Assembly (NCBI RefSeq): GCF_032878875.1
Contig: NZ_CP118157.1
Span: 248,001-312,000 of the forward strand
Origin: Microbacterium sp. AB
GTDB taxonomy: Bacteria > Actinomycetota > Actinomycetes > Actinomycetales > Microbacteriaceae
Direction of reading: 5' to 3'
Length of the DNA stretch: 64,000 nt
The notes under the pieces are model-generated. The model was not told the DNA's origin and searched no databases. It was given only the letters and a program-made list of their open reading frames with translations. Numbering within the stretch: the stretch's first letter is position 1; every line of letters starts with the position of its first letter. The position numbers were made by a program, and so were the translations under genes. This document shows positions 34,036 through 43,285 of this stretch, one piece after another.

Positions 34036-35355
34036 ATGAAGACGACCACACGGTGGACGGCGGGCCTGGGAGCGACGGCGCTCACCGCCCTGTCCCTGAC
34101 GGGATGCTCGAGCGACGGCGGCTCGGACGGCGGCCGCATCGTCTACTGGGCGAGCAATCAGGGGACCTCGATCACGCAGGACGAGGAGATCCTCGCGGAG
34201 TCGATCGCGCGCTTCACCGAGGCGACGGGCGTCGAGGTGCAGCTGGAGGTCATCCCCTGGACCGACCTCTACAACCGCATCCTCACCGCCGTCTCGAGCG
34301 GCGAGGGGCCGGACGTCCTCAACATCGGCAACACGTGGGCCGTGTCGCTCCAGTCGAGCGGCGCCTTCCTGCCCTGGGAGGGCGAGGCGCTCGAGGCCAT
34401 CGGCGGGGAGGGCCGCTTCGTCGCCTCCAGCTGGGCGACGGGAGGCGCGGATGGCCAGGTGCCCGCGTCCGTGCCGCTGTACGGGCTCGCCTACTCGATG
34501 TACTACAACACCGCGATGTTCGAGGAGGCGGGCATCGCGGAGCCGCCCGCCACGTGGGAGGAGTTCGTCGAGACGGCGAAGACGCTCACGGTCGACACCG
34601 ACGGGGACGGCCGCATCGACCAGTGGGGCGCCGCACTGGCGGGCTCCAGCATCACCGGCAACGCGCACGCGGCTTTCATCCGCGGCCTGCAGAACGGCGG
34701 GGCGCTCTACGACGCCGACGGGGATCCCGACTTCGCGAACGACGGGGTCGTCGCCGGCGTCGACCAGTGGATCCAGCTGATGGGCGAGGACGGGGTGGTG
34801 AGCCCGTCGAACGCCGAGCTCCTCAACGGCAGCGAGATCGTCGCCGAGTTCATCGACGGCAACGCGGCGATGTTCTTCGACCAGGCGCCGGGCAAGACGC
34901 TCGACGCGGCCGGGATGGAGGACTACGCGGCGGCCCCGATGCCGATGGTGACCGCCGACGCGACGGGGCTGGAGGGGACGCAGAGCCACGTCGCCGGCAT
35001 CAACGTCAGCGTCTTCGAGAACGCGGACGACCCGGAGGCGGCGATCGATTTCGTCGCGCACCTGACGAGCGACGAGGAGCAGAGGTACCTCAACGACGCC
35101 TTCACCTCCCTGCCGGTGGTGACGGAGGCGTACGACGACCCCGCCTTCCAGTCCGACGAGATCGCCCTCAAGCAGCAGATCCTGTCCGAGCACGCGCAGC
35201 CGATGCCGCTGTACCCGACCGAGGGGCAGATGGAGACCCTCGTCGGGACGGCCATCAAGGATCTGTTCGCGCGGATCGCGCAGGGCGGCACGGTCACCGA
35301 GGACGACGTGCGCGAGGCGCTCGAGGACGCCGCCGCGCAGATGCCGTCGAGCTGA
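34036..35355 (+). CDS. ABC sugar transporter substrate-binding lipoprotein
   Basis: 439 aa type-1 extracellular solute-binding protein. The signal peptide ends in L-T-G-C with the lipidated cysteine at residue 24, followed by a short serine/glycine linker. Mature motifs include E-V-I-P-W-T-D-L-Y-N-R-I near 73 and Y-S-M-Y-Y-N-T-A-M-F-E-E-A-G-I near 154, normal for carbohydrate (CUT1) binding proteins. The ATG at 34036 follows a GGAG site; the upstream extension is not a signal sequence. No ATPase gene lies in the operon, so the transporter probably borrows a shared MsmK/UgpC-type ATPase encoded elsewhere, as is common in actinobacteria. Confidence 0.94.
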   Translation: MKTTTRWTAGLGATALTALSLTGCSSDGGSDGGRIVYWASNQGTSITQDEEILAESIARFTEATGVEVQLEVIPWTDLYNRILTAVSSGEGPDVLNIGNTWAVSLQSSGAFLPWEGEALEAIGGEGRFVASSWATGGADGQVPASVPLYGLAYSMYYNTAMFEEAGIAEPPATWEEFVETAKTLTVDTDGDGRIDQWGAALAGSSITGNAHAAFIRGLQNGGALYDADGDPDFANDGVVAGVDQWIQLMGEDGVVSPSNAELLNGSEIVAEFIDGNAAMFFDQAPGKTLDAAGMEDYAAAPMPMVTADATGLEGTQSHVAGINVSVFENADDPEAAIDFVAHLTSDEEQRYLNDAFTSLPVVTEAYDDPAFQSDEIALKQQILSEHAQPMPLYPTEGQMETLVGTAIKDLFARIAQGGTVTEDDVREALEDAAAQMPSS

Positions 35356-35415
35356 CGCGCCCCCATGCGCTCACCCCGGACCCCGGTGAACGGCGGCTCA
35401 GGAAGGAACCCCGTC

Positions 35416-36369
35416 ATGTCCTCACGACGTTCCCCGCACGGCGCCTCGGCGGCGCCGCGCAGGAGGAGGCGTTCGCCGCTCCCGTACGGGCTGGTCGCAC
35501 CGGCCGCCCTGATGGAGCTGCTCATCCACATCGTCCCGATGATCCTCGGGGTGTGGATCGCCTTCCTCGCCCTCACGCAGTTCTCCATCGCGAACTGGGT
35601 CGGCGCCCCGTTCGTCTGGCTCGACAACTTCGTCGCGGGGCTCGACCCCGCCGGCGCGATCGGCAGCCAGTTCTACGGGGCGCTGGGGCGGACGCTCGTC
35701 TTCACGCTCGTCGTCGTCGCGTTCTCCTGGGCGCTCGGGATGTTCGCGGCGGTGCTGCTGACGTCGAGGTTCCGGGGGAACGGATGGCTCCGCACGCTCT
35801 TCCTCGTCCCGTACGCGCTGCCGAGCTACGTCGGCACGATCGCGTGGGCGTTCATGTTCAACCAGCGCGACGGCGTCGTCAACCGGATCCTCGTCGAGGA
35901 CCTCGGCATCCTCGACGAGGGGCCCTTCTGGCTGCTGGGCGGCAACGCGTTCTGGGTGATCGTCGTGGTCACGGTGTGGCAGTTCTGGCCCTTCGCGTTC
36001 CTCATGCTGCTCGCGGCGCTGCAGAGCATCCCCGGGGACGTCTACGAGGCCGCCGCCCTCGACGGCGCGAGCCTGTGGAAGCAGTTCACGCGCATCACGC
36101 TGCCGATGGTGCGGCATGCGAACGTCGTCCTGCTCCTCATCCTCGGCCTCTGGATCTTCAACCAGTTCAACGTCCCGTACGTGCTGTTCGGCCCGGCATC
36201 GCCCGAGGAGGCGACGCTCGTGTCCCCGCTCATCTACCAGCAGTCGTTCAACAACTGGAACTTCGGCGTCGGAGGGGCGATGAGCGTGCTGCTGCTCCTC
36301 GCGCTGCTGGTCGCGTCGGCGTTCTACATCCGGCTCGTCATGCCCAAGGAGAGGTCGATCGATGATTGA
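35416..36369 (+). CDS. ABC sugar transporter permease (MalF/UgpA type)
   Basis: 317 aa with about six membrane helices after a basic N-terminus (R-R-R-R-R). The coupling motif E-A-A-A-L-D-G-A-S-L-W-K-Q-F-T-R-I-T-L-P lies near residue 213. The ATG at 35416 follows AGGAAGGAA; the earlier ATG at 35365 would add arginine/proline-rich residues without a site. It overlaps the second permease gene by eight bases. The pair with the MalG-type protein forms the channel for the binding protein upstream. Confidence 0.93.
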   Translation: MSSRRSPHGASAAPRRRRRSPLPYGLVAPAALMELLIHIVPMILGVWIAFLALTQFSIANWVGAPFVWLDNFVAGLDPAGAIGSQFYGALGRTLVFTLVVVAFSWALGMFAAVLLTSRFRGNGWLRTLFLVPYALPSYVGTIAWAFMFNQRDGVVNRILVEDLGILDEGPFWLLGGNAFWVIVVVTVWQFWPFAFLMLLAALQSIPGDVYEAAALDGASLWKQFTRITLPMVRHANVVLLLILGLWIFNQFNVPYVLFGPASPEEATLVSPLIYQQSFNNWNFGVGGAMSVLLLLALLVASAFYIRLVMPKERSIDD

Positions 36370-37201
36370 GACGCGCGGGTTCAAGGTCCTCCGGGCGGCC
36401 GGTCTCGCCGTCCTGTCGGCGATCGTCGTGCTCCCGCTCTACGTGATCCTCGTCACGTCCGTGAAGCCGCTGGAGGACGTGCGCGGCGTGTTCACGTGGA
36501 TCCCGTCGACGGTCACCCTCGAGCCGTACCTCCGGATCTGGACGACGGTGCCGCTGGCGGACTACTTCGTCAACAGCCTCATCGTGACGGTGTCGGCCAC
36601 GGTGTGCTCGGTCGTCCTCGCGGTCATGGCGGCGTACGCGCTCTCCCGCTTCGCGTTCCGCGGCTCGCGCGCGTTCAGCCTCGTCGTGCTGTCGACGCAG
36701 ATGTTCCCGGGGATCCTCTTCCTCCTGCCGCTGTTCCTCATCTTCACGCAGATCCAGAACACCGTCGGGATCCAGCTGAGCGGAAGCCACCTCGGGCTCA
36801 TCATCACCTATCTGACGTTCTCCCTCCCGTTCTCCATCTGGATGCTCACGGGCTTCTTCGCGTCCATCCCGAAGGAGCTGGAGGAGGCGGCCATGATCGA
36901 CGGGCTCGGCAGGATCGGCGCGCTCGTCCGGGTCGTGATCCCGGTGGCGCGGCCGGGCATCGTCGCCGTGTCCGTGTACTGCTTCATCACGGCGTGGGGC
37001 GAGGTGCTCTTCGCGAGCGTCCTCACCAACAGCGACACCCGGACCCTCGCGATCGGCCTGCGCGCCTACGCCTCCCAGACGGACGTGTACTGGAACGAGC
37101 TGATGGCGGCGTCCGTGGTGGTCTCCCTTCCCGTCCTCGTCGGCTTCATGCTCGTCCAGCGCCACCTGATCAGCGGGCTGTCGGCCGGGGCGGTGAAGTG
37201 A
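36362..37201 (+). CDS. ABC sugar transporter permease (MalG/UgpE type)
   Basis: 279 aa, about six membrane helices. L-P-L-Y-V-I-L-V-T-S-V-K-P near the start and the coupling motif E-E-A-A-M-I-D-G-L-G-R-I-G-A-L-V-R-V-V-I-P near residue 176 are typical of CUT1 MalG-like subunits. The ATG at 36362 overlaps the MalF-type gene by eight bases. It ends about 120 bp before the second isomerase module, which has its own promoter candidate. Confidence 0.93.
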   Translation: MIETRGFKVLRAAGLAVLSAIVVLPLYVILVTSVKPLEDVRGVFTWIPSTVTLEPYLRIWTTVPLADYFVNSLIVTVSATVCSVVLAVMAAYALSRFAFRGSRAFSLVVLSTQMFPGILFLLPLFLIFTQIQNTVGIQLSGSHLGLIITYLTFSLPFSIWMLTGFFASIPKELEEAAMIDGLGRIGALVRVVIPVARPGIVAVSVYCFITAWGEVLFASVLTNSDTRTLAIGLRAYASQTDVYWNELMAASVVVSLPVLVGFMLVQRHLISGLSAGAVK

Positions 37202-37227
37202 TCTGTCGGCACGGATCACACTTTTGA

Positions 37228-37256
37228 TTGTGGATCAGCAGAAGTCCTGGTACCGT
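37228..37256 (+). promoter_or_regulatory. Putative internal promoter before the second module
   Basis: TTGTGG (37228-37233) and an extended -10 TGG-TACCGT (37251-37256) with 17-bp spacing. An imperfect dyad around GATCACA/TGTGGATC (37214-37236) overlaps the -35 element. Confidence 0.4.
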
Positions 37257-37323
37257 CGCAGGGACGGTCGTCAGACCTCCGTCGCAGGACCGCAGGCCTC
37301 AGAGTCGAGAGAAGAGAACGCAC

Positions 37324-38088
37324 ATGTCCGCCGCCCCCGCCATCGCCCTCCAGCTCTACTCGCTCCGCGATGCGGTGGCGCAGGACGCCGCGGCGACGCT
37401 CGCGCGCGTCGCCGAGATCGGGTTCGACCAGGTCGAGCTCTACAACATCGTCGAGTGGCGGTCGCTGCTCGAGAGCGGTCTCGCCGCCAACGGGCTCGCC
37501 GCGCCGACCGCGCACGCCGTGCTGTCGAGCGGCGAGCCCGAGACGTTCTTCGAGGCCGCCCAGGCGCTCGGCGTGAAGACGCTCATCGACCCCTTCATCG
37601 CCGCCGAGCGGTGGCAGAGCCGCGACGAGGTGCTGCGCGTCGCCGACGAGCTCGCAGGGCACGCGGACGCGGCGAAGGCGTACGGACTCTCCTTCGGCTA
37701 CCACAACCACTTCTGGGAGGTCGAGGGCCGGCTCGACGGCGAGACGGCGCTGGAGGTGCTCGCGGGCGCCCTCCCCGACGAGGTCGTCCTCGAGGTGGAC
37801 GCATACTGGGCGGCGGTCGGAGGGGCCGACGTCCCGGCGCTCCTGTCCTCCCTCGGCCCGCGCGTGCGCTTCCTGCACATCAAGGACGCGCCCCTCGTCG
37901 ACGGTGCCCTCAGCAAGGACCGGGAGGACCAGCTGCCCGCCGGCCAGGGCGACATCGACTGGCCCCCCGTGCTCGCGGCGGCGCCGCAGGCCGAGCTGCT
38001 CGTCGTCGAGTTCGACGAGTACCGCGGCGACATCTTCGAGGGGATCGCGCAGGGCCTCGCGGGGACCCGAGCGCTGCTCGGCGCATGA
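37324..38088 (+). CDS. Sugar phosphate isomerase/epimerase-family TIM-barrel protein (module 2)
   Basis: 254 aa, homologous to the protein at 32134 over its whole length. The same metal-site motifs recur: V-E-L-Y-N-I-V near residue 39, F-G-Y-H-N-H-F-W-E-V-E near 126, V-L-E-V-D-A-Y-W near 156, F-L-H-I-K-D-A near 184 and V-V-E-F-D-E-Y near 227. The ATG at 37324 follows a GAGAAGAGAA site. The duplicated module suggests that two related substrates, or two steps on one substrate, are handled by the same chemistry. The exact reaction (isomerase, epimerase or 3-keto-glycoside lyase) is unknown. Confidence 0.87.
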   Translation: MSAAPAIALQLYSLRDAVAQDAAATLARVAEIGFDQVELYNIVEWRSLLESGLAANGLAAPTAHAVLSSGEPETFFEAAQALGVKTLIDPFIAAERWQSRDEVLRVADELAGHADAAKAYGLSFGYHNHFWEVEGRLDGETALEVLAGALPDEVVLEVDAYWAAVGGADVPALLSSLGPRVRFLHIKDAPLVDGALSKDREDQLPAGQGDIDWPPVLAAAPQAELLVVEFDEYRGDIFEGIAQGLAGTRALLGA

Positions 38089-38125
38089 CCGACCGAACCA
38101 TCCCCCGGCAGAAGGAGAGGGTCCT

Positions 38126-39241
38126 GTGAGCGGACCGGAACCCGTCGGCGTCGGCTTCATCGGCGCGGGCATGATCAGCGACACCTACCTCGAGCATCTC
38201 GGGCAGTTCCCCGACGTGAAGGTCGTGGCCGTCGGGGACATCGACGTCGTGCGCGCCGGTGCGCAGGCCGAGAAGCACGGCGTGCCGTTCTCGGGGACGC
38301 CCGACCAGATCCTCGCGCACCCCGACGTCGAGCTCGTCGTGAACCTCACGATCCCGGCCGTGCACGCCGAGGTCTCCCTCGCCGCGATCGAGGCGGGCAA
38401 GCACGTCTGGAGCGAGAAGCCCATCGCGGTCGACTACGCGTCCGGCCAGGAGCTCGTGAGCCGCGCCGCGGAGAAGGGCCTGCGCGTCGGCATCGCCCCC
38501 GACACCGTGCTCGGCCGGGGCGTGCAGAGCGCCCTGCGCGCCATCGCGCGCGGGGAGATCGGCCGCCCGCTCGGCGCGACCACCGCCATGATGAGCCTCG
38601 GCCCCGACAAGTGGCATCCGAACCCCGAGTTCTTCTTCGCCGCCGGTGCCGGCCCGGTCTTCGACATGGGGCCGTACTACCTCACGACGCTCGTGAACGT
38701 GTTCGGCTCCGTGGCGCGCGCCTCGGCGTTCGGCCTCACGAGCACGCCCACGCGCACCGTGCGCGCGGGCGAGCGCACGGGCGCGGAGTTCCCCGTCAGC
38801 GTGCCGACGCACGTCAACGCGAACCTGGAGTTCGTCGAGGGGGGCACGTCGCAGAGCGTCTTCAGCTGGGAGTCGGCGCTCACGCGGATGGGCGTCGTCG
38901 AGATCACGGGAACCGAGGGGACGCTCTCCGTCCCCGACCCGAACATGTTCGAGGGGCCGCTGCGGCTCCTGCGCGCGCCCACGGCGTCGAACCCGAAGCC
39001 CGAGTGGGAGGACCTCGTGTCCGACGGCGTCGTCGGAGGCCGTGGGCTCGGCATCGTCGACCTCGTGCGCGGCATCCGCTCCGGCCGGCCGCACAGGGCC
39101 TCCGGCGACATGGGCCTGCACGTGCTCGAGACGATGATCGCGATCGACGCCTCCGTCTCGACGGGGCAGACCGTCGCCGTCGAGAGCCGCGTCGAGCGCC
39201 CGGCGCCGATCCCGGCCGAGTGGACTCCCTATGCCGTCTGA
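38126..39241 (+). CDS. Gfo/Idh/MocA-family oxidoreductase (module 2)
   Basis: 371 aa. G-F-I-G-A-G-M-I-S-D-T-Y near residue 10 is the NAD(P) motif, S-E-K-P-I-A-V-D near 104 has the catalytic lysine and F-D-M-G-P-Y-Y-L-T-T near 183 has tyrosine where most family members have histidine. It is paralogous to the protein at 32874. The GTG at 38126 follows AAGGAGAGGG and is supported by the match to the paralogue N-terminus (V-G-V-G-F-I-G-A-G). Its 3' end overlaps the next oxidoreductase gene by 11 bases. Confidence 0.91.
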   Translation: MSGPEPVGVGFIGAGMISDTYLEHLGQFPDVKVVAVGDIDVVRAGAQAEKHGVPFSGTPDQILAHPDVELVVNLTIPAVHAEVSLAAIEAGKHVWSEKPIAVDYASGQELVSRAAEKGLRVGIAPDTVLGRGVQSALRAIARGEIGRPLGATTAMMSLGPDKWHPNPEFFFAAGAGPVFDMGPYYLTTLVNVFGSVARASAFGLTSTPTRTVRAGERTGAEFPVSVPTHVNANLEFVEGGTSQSVFSWESALTRMGVVEITGTEGTLSVPDPNMFEGPLRLLRAPTASNPKPEWEDLVSDGVVGGRGLGIVDLVRGIRSGRPHRASGDMGLHVLETMIAIDASVSTGQTVAVESRVERPAPIPAEWTPYAV

Positions 39242-40313
39242 GGTCGGGGCCGGCTTCGTCGGCGGGGGGTTCATGGCGCGCGTGCACAGCCGCGCCGCCC
39301 GCGCGGCCGGCGCACGTCTCACCGCGCTGAGCTCGTCGTCCGCCGAGCGCGCGTCGTCCGCGGCGGCCGAGCTCGACGTCGAGCGGGCCCTCGCGGGATT
39401 CGACGCGCTCGTGGCCGATCCGGACGTCGACGTCGTCCACGTCTGCACGCCGAACGCGCAGCACGCCGGGCAGGCGCTGGCCGCGCTCGCCGCGGGCAAG
39501 CACGTCGTCTGCGAGAAGCCCATCGCGACGACCGCGGCCGACGCGGAGGGCCTCGTCCGCGCGCGCGACGACGCGGGCCTCGTCGGCGCCGTGCCGTTCG
39601 TCTACCGCTACCACCCCATGGTGCGGGAGGCGCGCGCCCGCGTGGCGGCCGGGGGAGAGGCGGTGCTGTCGGTCGACGCCGCCTATCTGCAGGACTGGCT
39701 GCTCGGCGAGGACGACGGCAACTGGCGCGCGGGATCGGACGGCGGCGCGTCGCGCGCCTTCGCCGACATCGGCTCGCACCTGTTCGACCTCATCGAGTTC
39801 GTCACGGGCGAGCGCGTCACGCGGGTGAGCGCCCTCACCCGCACGGTCTTCGACGAGCGGGCCGGGCAGCCGGTCTCGAACGAGGACATCGCCGCCGTGC
39901 TGTTCCAGCTCTCCGGCGGAGCGCCTGGCACGGCGCTGGTGAGCCAGATGGCGGCGGGGCGCAAGAACGGCCTCACGCTCGAGGTCCACACGGGCGACGC
40001 CGCGTACCGCTTCGAGCAGGAGCGTCCGGAGGAGCTCTGGATCGGACGACGCGACGGCGCCCTCCTGCTGCCGCGCGAGGAGGGCATCCTCTCGTCCGAC
40101 GCCGCGCGGCTCTGCCGCGTCCCGTCGGGCCATCCGATGGGCTACCAGGACGCGTTCAACGCCTTCGTCGCCGACGCGTACGCCGCCACGATCGGCGCCG
40201 AGCCCGAGGGGCTGCCGACCTTCCGCGACGGGCTGCGCGCGGCGCGCCTCACGGAGGCCGTCATCGCCTCCGCGCGCGACGGCGTCTGGGTCGACACCCC
40301 CTTCGAGAACTGA
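39231..40313 (+). CDS. Gfo/Idh/MocA-family oxidoreductase (third, distinct)
   Basis: 360 aa, more distant from the two module enzymes. The nucleotide motif is [11 protein letters not shown] near residue 9, C-E-K-P-I-A-T-T near 97 has the lysine, and [13 protein letters not shown] near 178 keeps the canonical catalytic D-x-G-x-H. It therefore looks like the standard dehydrogenase of the cluster, resembling inositol- or glucoside-3-dehydrogenase-like members. The ATG lies inside the end of the previous gene. Confidence 0.91.
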   Translation: MPSEVGAGFVGGGFMARVHSRAARAAGARLTALSSSSAERASSAAAELDVERALAGFDALVADPDVDVVHVCTPNAQHAGQALAALAAGKHVVCEKPIATTAADAEGLVRARDDAGLVGAVPFVYRYHPMVREARARVAAGGEAVLSVDAAYLQDWLLGEDDGNWRAGSDGGASRAFADIGSHLFDLIEFVTGERVTRVSALTRTVFDERAGQPVSNEDIAAVLFQLSGGAPGTALVSQMAAGRKNGLTLEVHTGDAAYRFEQERPEELWIGRRDGALLLPREEGILSSDAARLCRVPSGHPMGYQDAFNAFVADAYAATIGAEPEGLPTFRDGLRAARLTEAVIASARDGVWVDTPFEN

Positions 40314-40329
40314 CAGACCAGGAGGAACC

Positions 40330-41346
40330 ATGACCGAGCAGGCACGCCATCCCGTCACGCTGTTCACCGGCCAGTGGGCCGACATGCCCTTCGAGGAGCT
40401 CGCTCGGCGTGCGGCCGAGTGGGGGTACGACGGCCTCGAGATCGCCGCGTCGGGCGACCATCTCGACCTCGAGCGGGCCGACGAGGACGACGCGTACGCG
40501 CAGTCGCGGCTCGACATCCTCGACCGATACGGCCTCAAGGTCTGGGCGATCTCGAACCACCTCGGCGGCCAGGCGGTGTGCGACGACCCCATCGACTTCC
40601 GCCATCAGGCGATCCTGCGCCCGTACGTGTGGGGCGACGGCGACCCCGAGGGCGTCCGGCAGCGCGCCGCCGAGGACATGAAGCGCTCGGCGCGCGTGGC
40701 GCGGAAGCTCGGCGTGGACACCGTCGTGGGGTTCACGGGATCGAAGATCTGGCCGTACGTGGCGATGTTCCCGCCCGTTCCCGCCGAGGTGATCGACGCC
40801 GGCTACGAGGACTTCGCGAACCGCTGGAACCCCATCCTCGACGTCTTCGACGCCGAGGGCGTGCGCTTCGCGCACGAGGTGCATCCCTCGGAGATCGCCT
40901 ACGACCACTGGACCTCGGTGCGGACGCTGGAGGCCATCGACCGCCGCGCGGCCTTCGGGTTCAACTGGGATCCGTCGCACATGGCCTGGCAGGGCGTCGA
41001 CACGGTCGCGTTCATCACGGACTTCGCCGACCGGATCTACCACGTCGACTGCAAGGACACCCGCATCCGCGCGGCATCGGGCCGCCAGGGAATCCTCGGC
41101 TCGCATCTGCCGTGGGGCGACCCGCGCCGCGGCTGGGACTTCGTCTCGACCGGCCACGGCGACATCCCGTGGGAGGACGCCTTCCGTGCGCTCGCGTCGA
41201 TCGGCTACGACGGCCCGATCTCGATCGAGTGGGAGGACGCCGGGATGGACCGCCTGCACGGGGCGGCCGAGGCCGTCGGCCACATCCGCTCCCTCCTGTG
41301 GAAGCTGCCGGAGGCGTCGTTCGACGCGGCCTTCCGCAACCAGTAG
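40330..41346 (+). CDS. Sugar phosphate isomerase/epimerase-family TIM-barrel protein (large type)
   Basis: 338 aa, longer than the module enzymes and only distantly related. Metal-site motifs are L-E-I-A-A-S-G-D-H near residue 37, A-H-E-V-H-P-S-E-I near 180, N-W-D-P-S-H near 217, H-V-D-C-K-D near 238 and S-I-E-W-E-D near 298. This long subtype is typical of actinobacterial sugar and inositol clusters and usually partners a Gfo/Idh/MocA enzyme, here the preceding gene. The ATG at 40330 has a CAGGAGGAA site. It is the last gene of the sugar operon. Confidence 0.88.
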   Translation: MTEQARHPVTLFTGQWADMPFEELARRAAEWGYDGLEIAASGDHLDLERADEDDAYAQSRLDILDRYGLKVWAISNHLGGQAVCDDPIDFRHQAILRPYVWGDGDPEGVRQRAAEDMKRSARVARKLGVDTVVGFTGSKIWPYVAMFPPVPAEVIDAGYEDFANRWNPILDVFDAEGVRFAHEVHPSEIAYDHWTSVRTLEAIDRRAAFGFNWDPSHMAWQGVDTVAFITDFADRIYHVDCKDTRIRAASGRQGILGSHLPWGDPRRGWDFVSTGHGDIPWEDAFRALASIGYDGPISIEWEDAGMDRLHGAAEAVGHIRSLLWKLPEASFDAAFRNQ

Positions 41347-41420
41347 GGGCCGGCAGAGGCGTTGTCTCGTCCACAGCGCGCCGAGGGCGGCGTGTCGTCG
41401 AGGCGGCTCTGTGGAGGGCG

Positions 41421-41441
41421 ACCCTCGTGCGCCGCGAGGGT
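41421..41441 (+). terminator. Hairpin terminator of the sugar operon
   Basis: Perfect 7-bp stem (41421-41427 with 41435-41441, 7-nt loop) about 75 nt after the stop, followed by GCAGCCTCTTC. Nothing coding was seen in 41347-41499. Confidence 0.5.
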
Positions 41442-41499
41442 GCAGCCTCTTCATGACGGGCCTCGTGACATCCCGGTCACGGGTCGGCAGAATGGAGGG

Positions 41500-41775
41500 A
41501 TGACCTTGACCGAGCCGCAGGTATGGGTGTTGATCGGCGCGTTCGTCGCCGCGGTCGGGACGATGATCACGGTGACGCTGACGTCGTTCCACCGTTCGCT
41601 GTACGCGGTGGCCGACGGGATCCGCGCGGAGATCCGAGGACTGCGGGCGGAGATGAACGTGCGTTTCGACGCCGTGAACGCCGAGATGAACGTGCGTTTC
41701 GACGCCGTGAACGCGAACATGGAGCATCTCGACCGGGACGTGTCCGCGCTCGCCAAGCGCGTCCTGGGGGACTGA
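41500..41775 (+). CDS. Small membrane-anchored coiled-coil protein with 11-residue repeats
   Basis: 91 aa. One membrane helix (V-W-V-L-I-G-A-F-V-A-A-V-G-T-M-I-T-V) near the N-terminus is followed by a charged helix made of 11-residue units: E-M-N-V-R-F-D-A-V-N-A occurs twice exactly and a decayed third copy reads N-M-E-H-L-D-R-D-V-S-A. Such hendecad units form coiled coils. The DNA of the two perfect units differs at one base (see repeat). The ATG at 41500 follows GGAGGG closely. The function is unknown; similar short proteins occur in phages and bacteria as oligomeric scaffolds. Confidence 0.72.
   Translation: MTLTEPQVWVLIGAFVAAVGTMITVTLTSFHRSLYAVADGIRAEIRGLRAEMNVRFDAVNAEMNVRFDAVNANMEHLDRDVSALAKRVLGD
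41650..41715 (+). repeat. 33-bp tandem duplication inside the coiled-coil gene
   Basis: Two 33-bp units (41650-41682 and 41683-41715) identical except for the final base. Near-perfect DNA identity indicates recent duplication in frame. Confidence 0.9.
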
Positions 41776-41816
41776 CGCCCCTCGCGCCGCGGGCTCCGGC
41801 CTGGCAGGGTGGGGGC

Positions 41817-42665
41817 ATGAGGATCGCGGTCACCGGTTCGACGGGGAAGCTGGGCTCGGTCGTCGTGCGCGAGCTGCGCGCGGCGGGGCACGAGGTCGTC
41901 GCGCTCGACCGCGTCGGCGCGCGGGAGCCCGGGTTCGTCCAGGTCGACCTGTCCGACCACGGACAGGTCGCCGACGCGCTCGCCGGGGTCCAGGAGGTCC
42001 ACTCGGGGCTCGATGCCGTCGTGCATCTCGCGGCGATCCCGGCGCCCGGCATCGCGAGCGACGTGCAGACGTTCCGCAACAACATCCTGACGACCTTCGA
42101 CGTCTTCTGGGCGGCCATCCGCGCCGGCGTGCGGCGCATCGTCTACGCGTCGAGCGAGACGGTCCTCGGGCTGCCGTTCGACGTGCCTCCGCCGTACATC
42201 CCCGTCGACGAGGAGTACCCCGCCCGCCCCGAGTCGGTGTACTCCCTCGTGAAGCACCTCGAGGAGACGCTCGCCGTCGAGCTCGTGCGCTGGCATCCCG
42301 ACCTGTCGATCACGGCGCTGCGCTTCTCGAACGTCATGCATCCCGAGGACTACGCCGTGTTCCCCTACGACGCCGACCCGCGCGAGCGCAAGTGGAACCT
42401 CTGGGGCTACGTCGACGCCCGCGACGGCGCGCAGGCGATCGAACGCGCGCTGGAGACGGCGGGACCCGGCTTCGATCGCTTCATCGTCGCCGCGGCCGAC
42501 ACCGTCACGACCCGGCCGAACGCCGAGCTCGTCGAGGAGGTGTTCCCGGGCGTGCCGCTCGTCCGCGATCTCGGCGACCACGACACGCTGCTCGCCATCG
42601 ACAAGGCCCGCCGGGTGCTCGGCTACGAGCCGCGGCACTCGTGGCGGGACACCGCGCGGTCGTAG
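41817..42665 (+). CDS. NAD-dependent epimerase/dehydratase family protein (extended SDR)
   Basis: 282 aa. The nucleotide motif T-G-S-T-G-K-L-G near residue 6, H-L-A-A-I-P near 64, the catalytic serine region A-S-S-E-T-V near 103 and Y-S-L-V-K near 142 (Y-x3-K) identify an extended short-chain dehydrogenase acting on nucleotide sugars or uronates. The ATG at 41817 sits behind GGTGGGGGC. It might act on uronic acids (uronate-dehydrogenase-like) given the hexuronate operon further right, but the sequence does not decide this. Confidence 0.88.
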   Translation: MRIAVTGSTGKLGSVVVRELRAAGHEVVALDRVGAREPGFVQVDLSDHGQVADALAGVQEVHSGLDAVVHLAAIPAPGIASDVQTFRNNILTTFDVFWAAIRAGVRRIVYASSETVLGLPFDVPPPYIPVDEEYPARPESVYSLVKHLEETLAVELVRWHPDLSITALRFSNVMHPEDYAVFPYDADPRERKWNLWGYVDARDGAQAIERALETAGPGFDRFIVAAADTVTTRPNAELVEEVFPGVPLVRDLGDHDTLLAIDKARRVLGYEPRHSWRDTARS

Positions 42666-42755
42666 GCGGGCCGGTCCCCGCCGGGGCGCCGGGCTCCCTG
42701 CTCGCTCAGAAGAGACCCACATCCGGCCCAGAGGAACGGGCGCTTCGCTGAGAGG

Positions 42756-43271
42756 ATGCCCGTCCGCTCCGCAACCGCGTCCTCCCCCTCGACCCGCCCT
42801 GCCCGCTCGACGAAGGGGACGCCGCCGCCGCGCCGCGCGGCGGCGTGGCTCACCGTCTGGCTCGTGGCGTGGCTCGTCGTCGCCGGCGGCGTCATGCCGT
42901 TCGTCACGGCGGACTGGCCCGGATGGGTCATGCCCGTGCTCACGGGCGTTCTGGCGGTCTCGGTGGCGGGCCCGATCCTCGTGGCGGGATGGCTCGCCGG
43001 CCGGGCCCTCCGACGTGGCGCGGGGATCGTCGGCCTGCTCTTCGCGGTCGGGATGCTCGCGGCAGGAGGCGGCCAGGCCGCGTCGCTCACCGGGGTGGCG
43101 CTCGGCGGCTGGGCCGTCATGGCGTTCTCGGCGACCGCGCTCGTGCTGCTCGCGGGCGTCCCGGTGTGGCGGGCCGAGGCGCGCCGCCGGGAGGAACGCG
43201 CCGCCCGCGCCGCCCGGCGAGCGCAGCGTCGTGCGCGTGCGGCACGGCGCGGGACGCCTCTGCGCCGCTGA
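42756..43271 (+). CDS. Hypothetical four-helix membrane protein
   Basis: 171 aa, not recognised. A basic, proline/serine-rich start precedes four hydrophobic helices (about residues 28-50, 57-80, 88-110, 115-137), and the C-terminus is a very basic, alanine/arginine-rich helix that would lie in the cytoplasm. A GAGAGG site precedes the ATG. No neighbouring gene hints at a role. Confidence 0.6.
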   Translation: MPVRSATASSPSTRPARSTKGTPPPRRAAAWLTVWLVAWLVVAGGVMPFVTADWPGWVMPVLTGVLAVSVAGPILVAGWLAGRALRRGAGIVGLLFAVGMLAAGGGQAASLTGVALGGWAVMAFSATALVLLAGVPVWRAEARRREERAARAARRAQRRARAARRGTPLRR

Positions 43272-43285
43272 GCGTGCCGTCGTCC

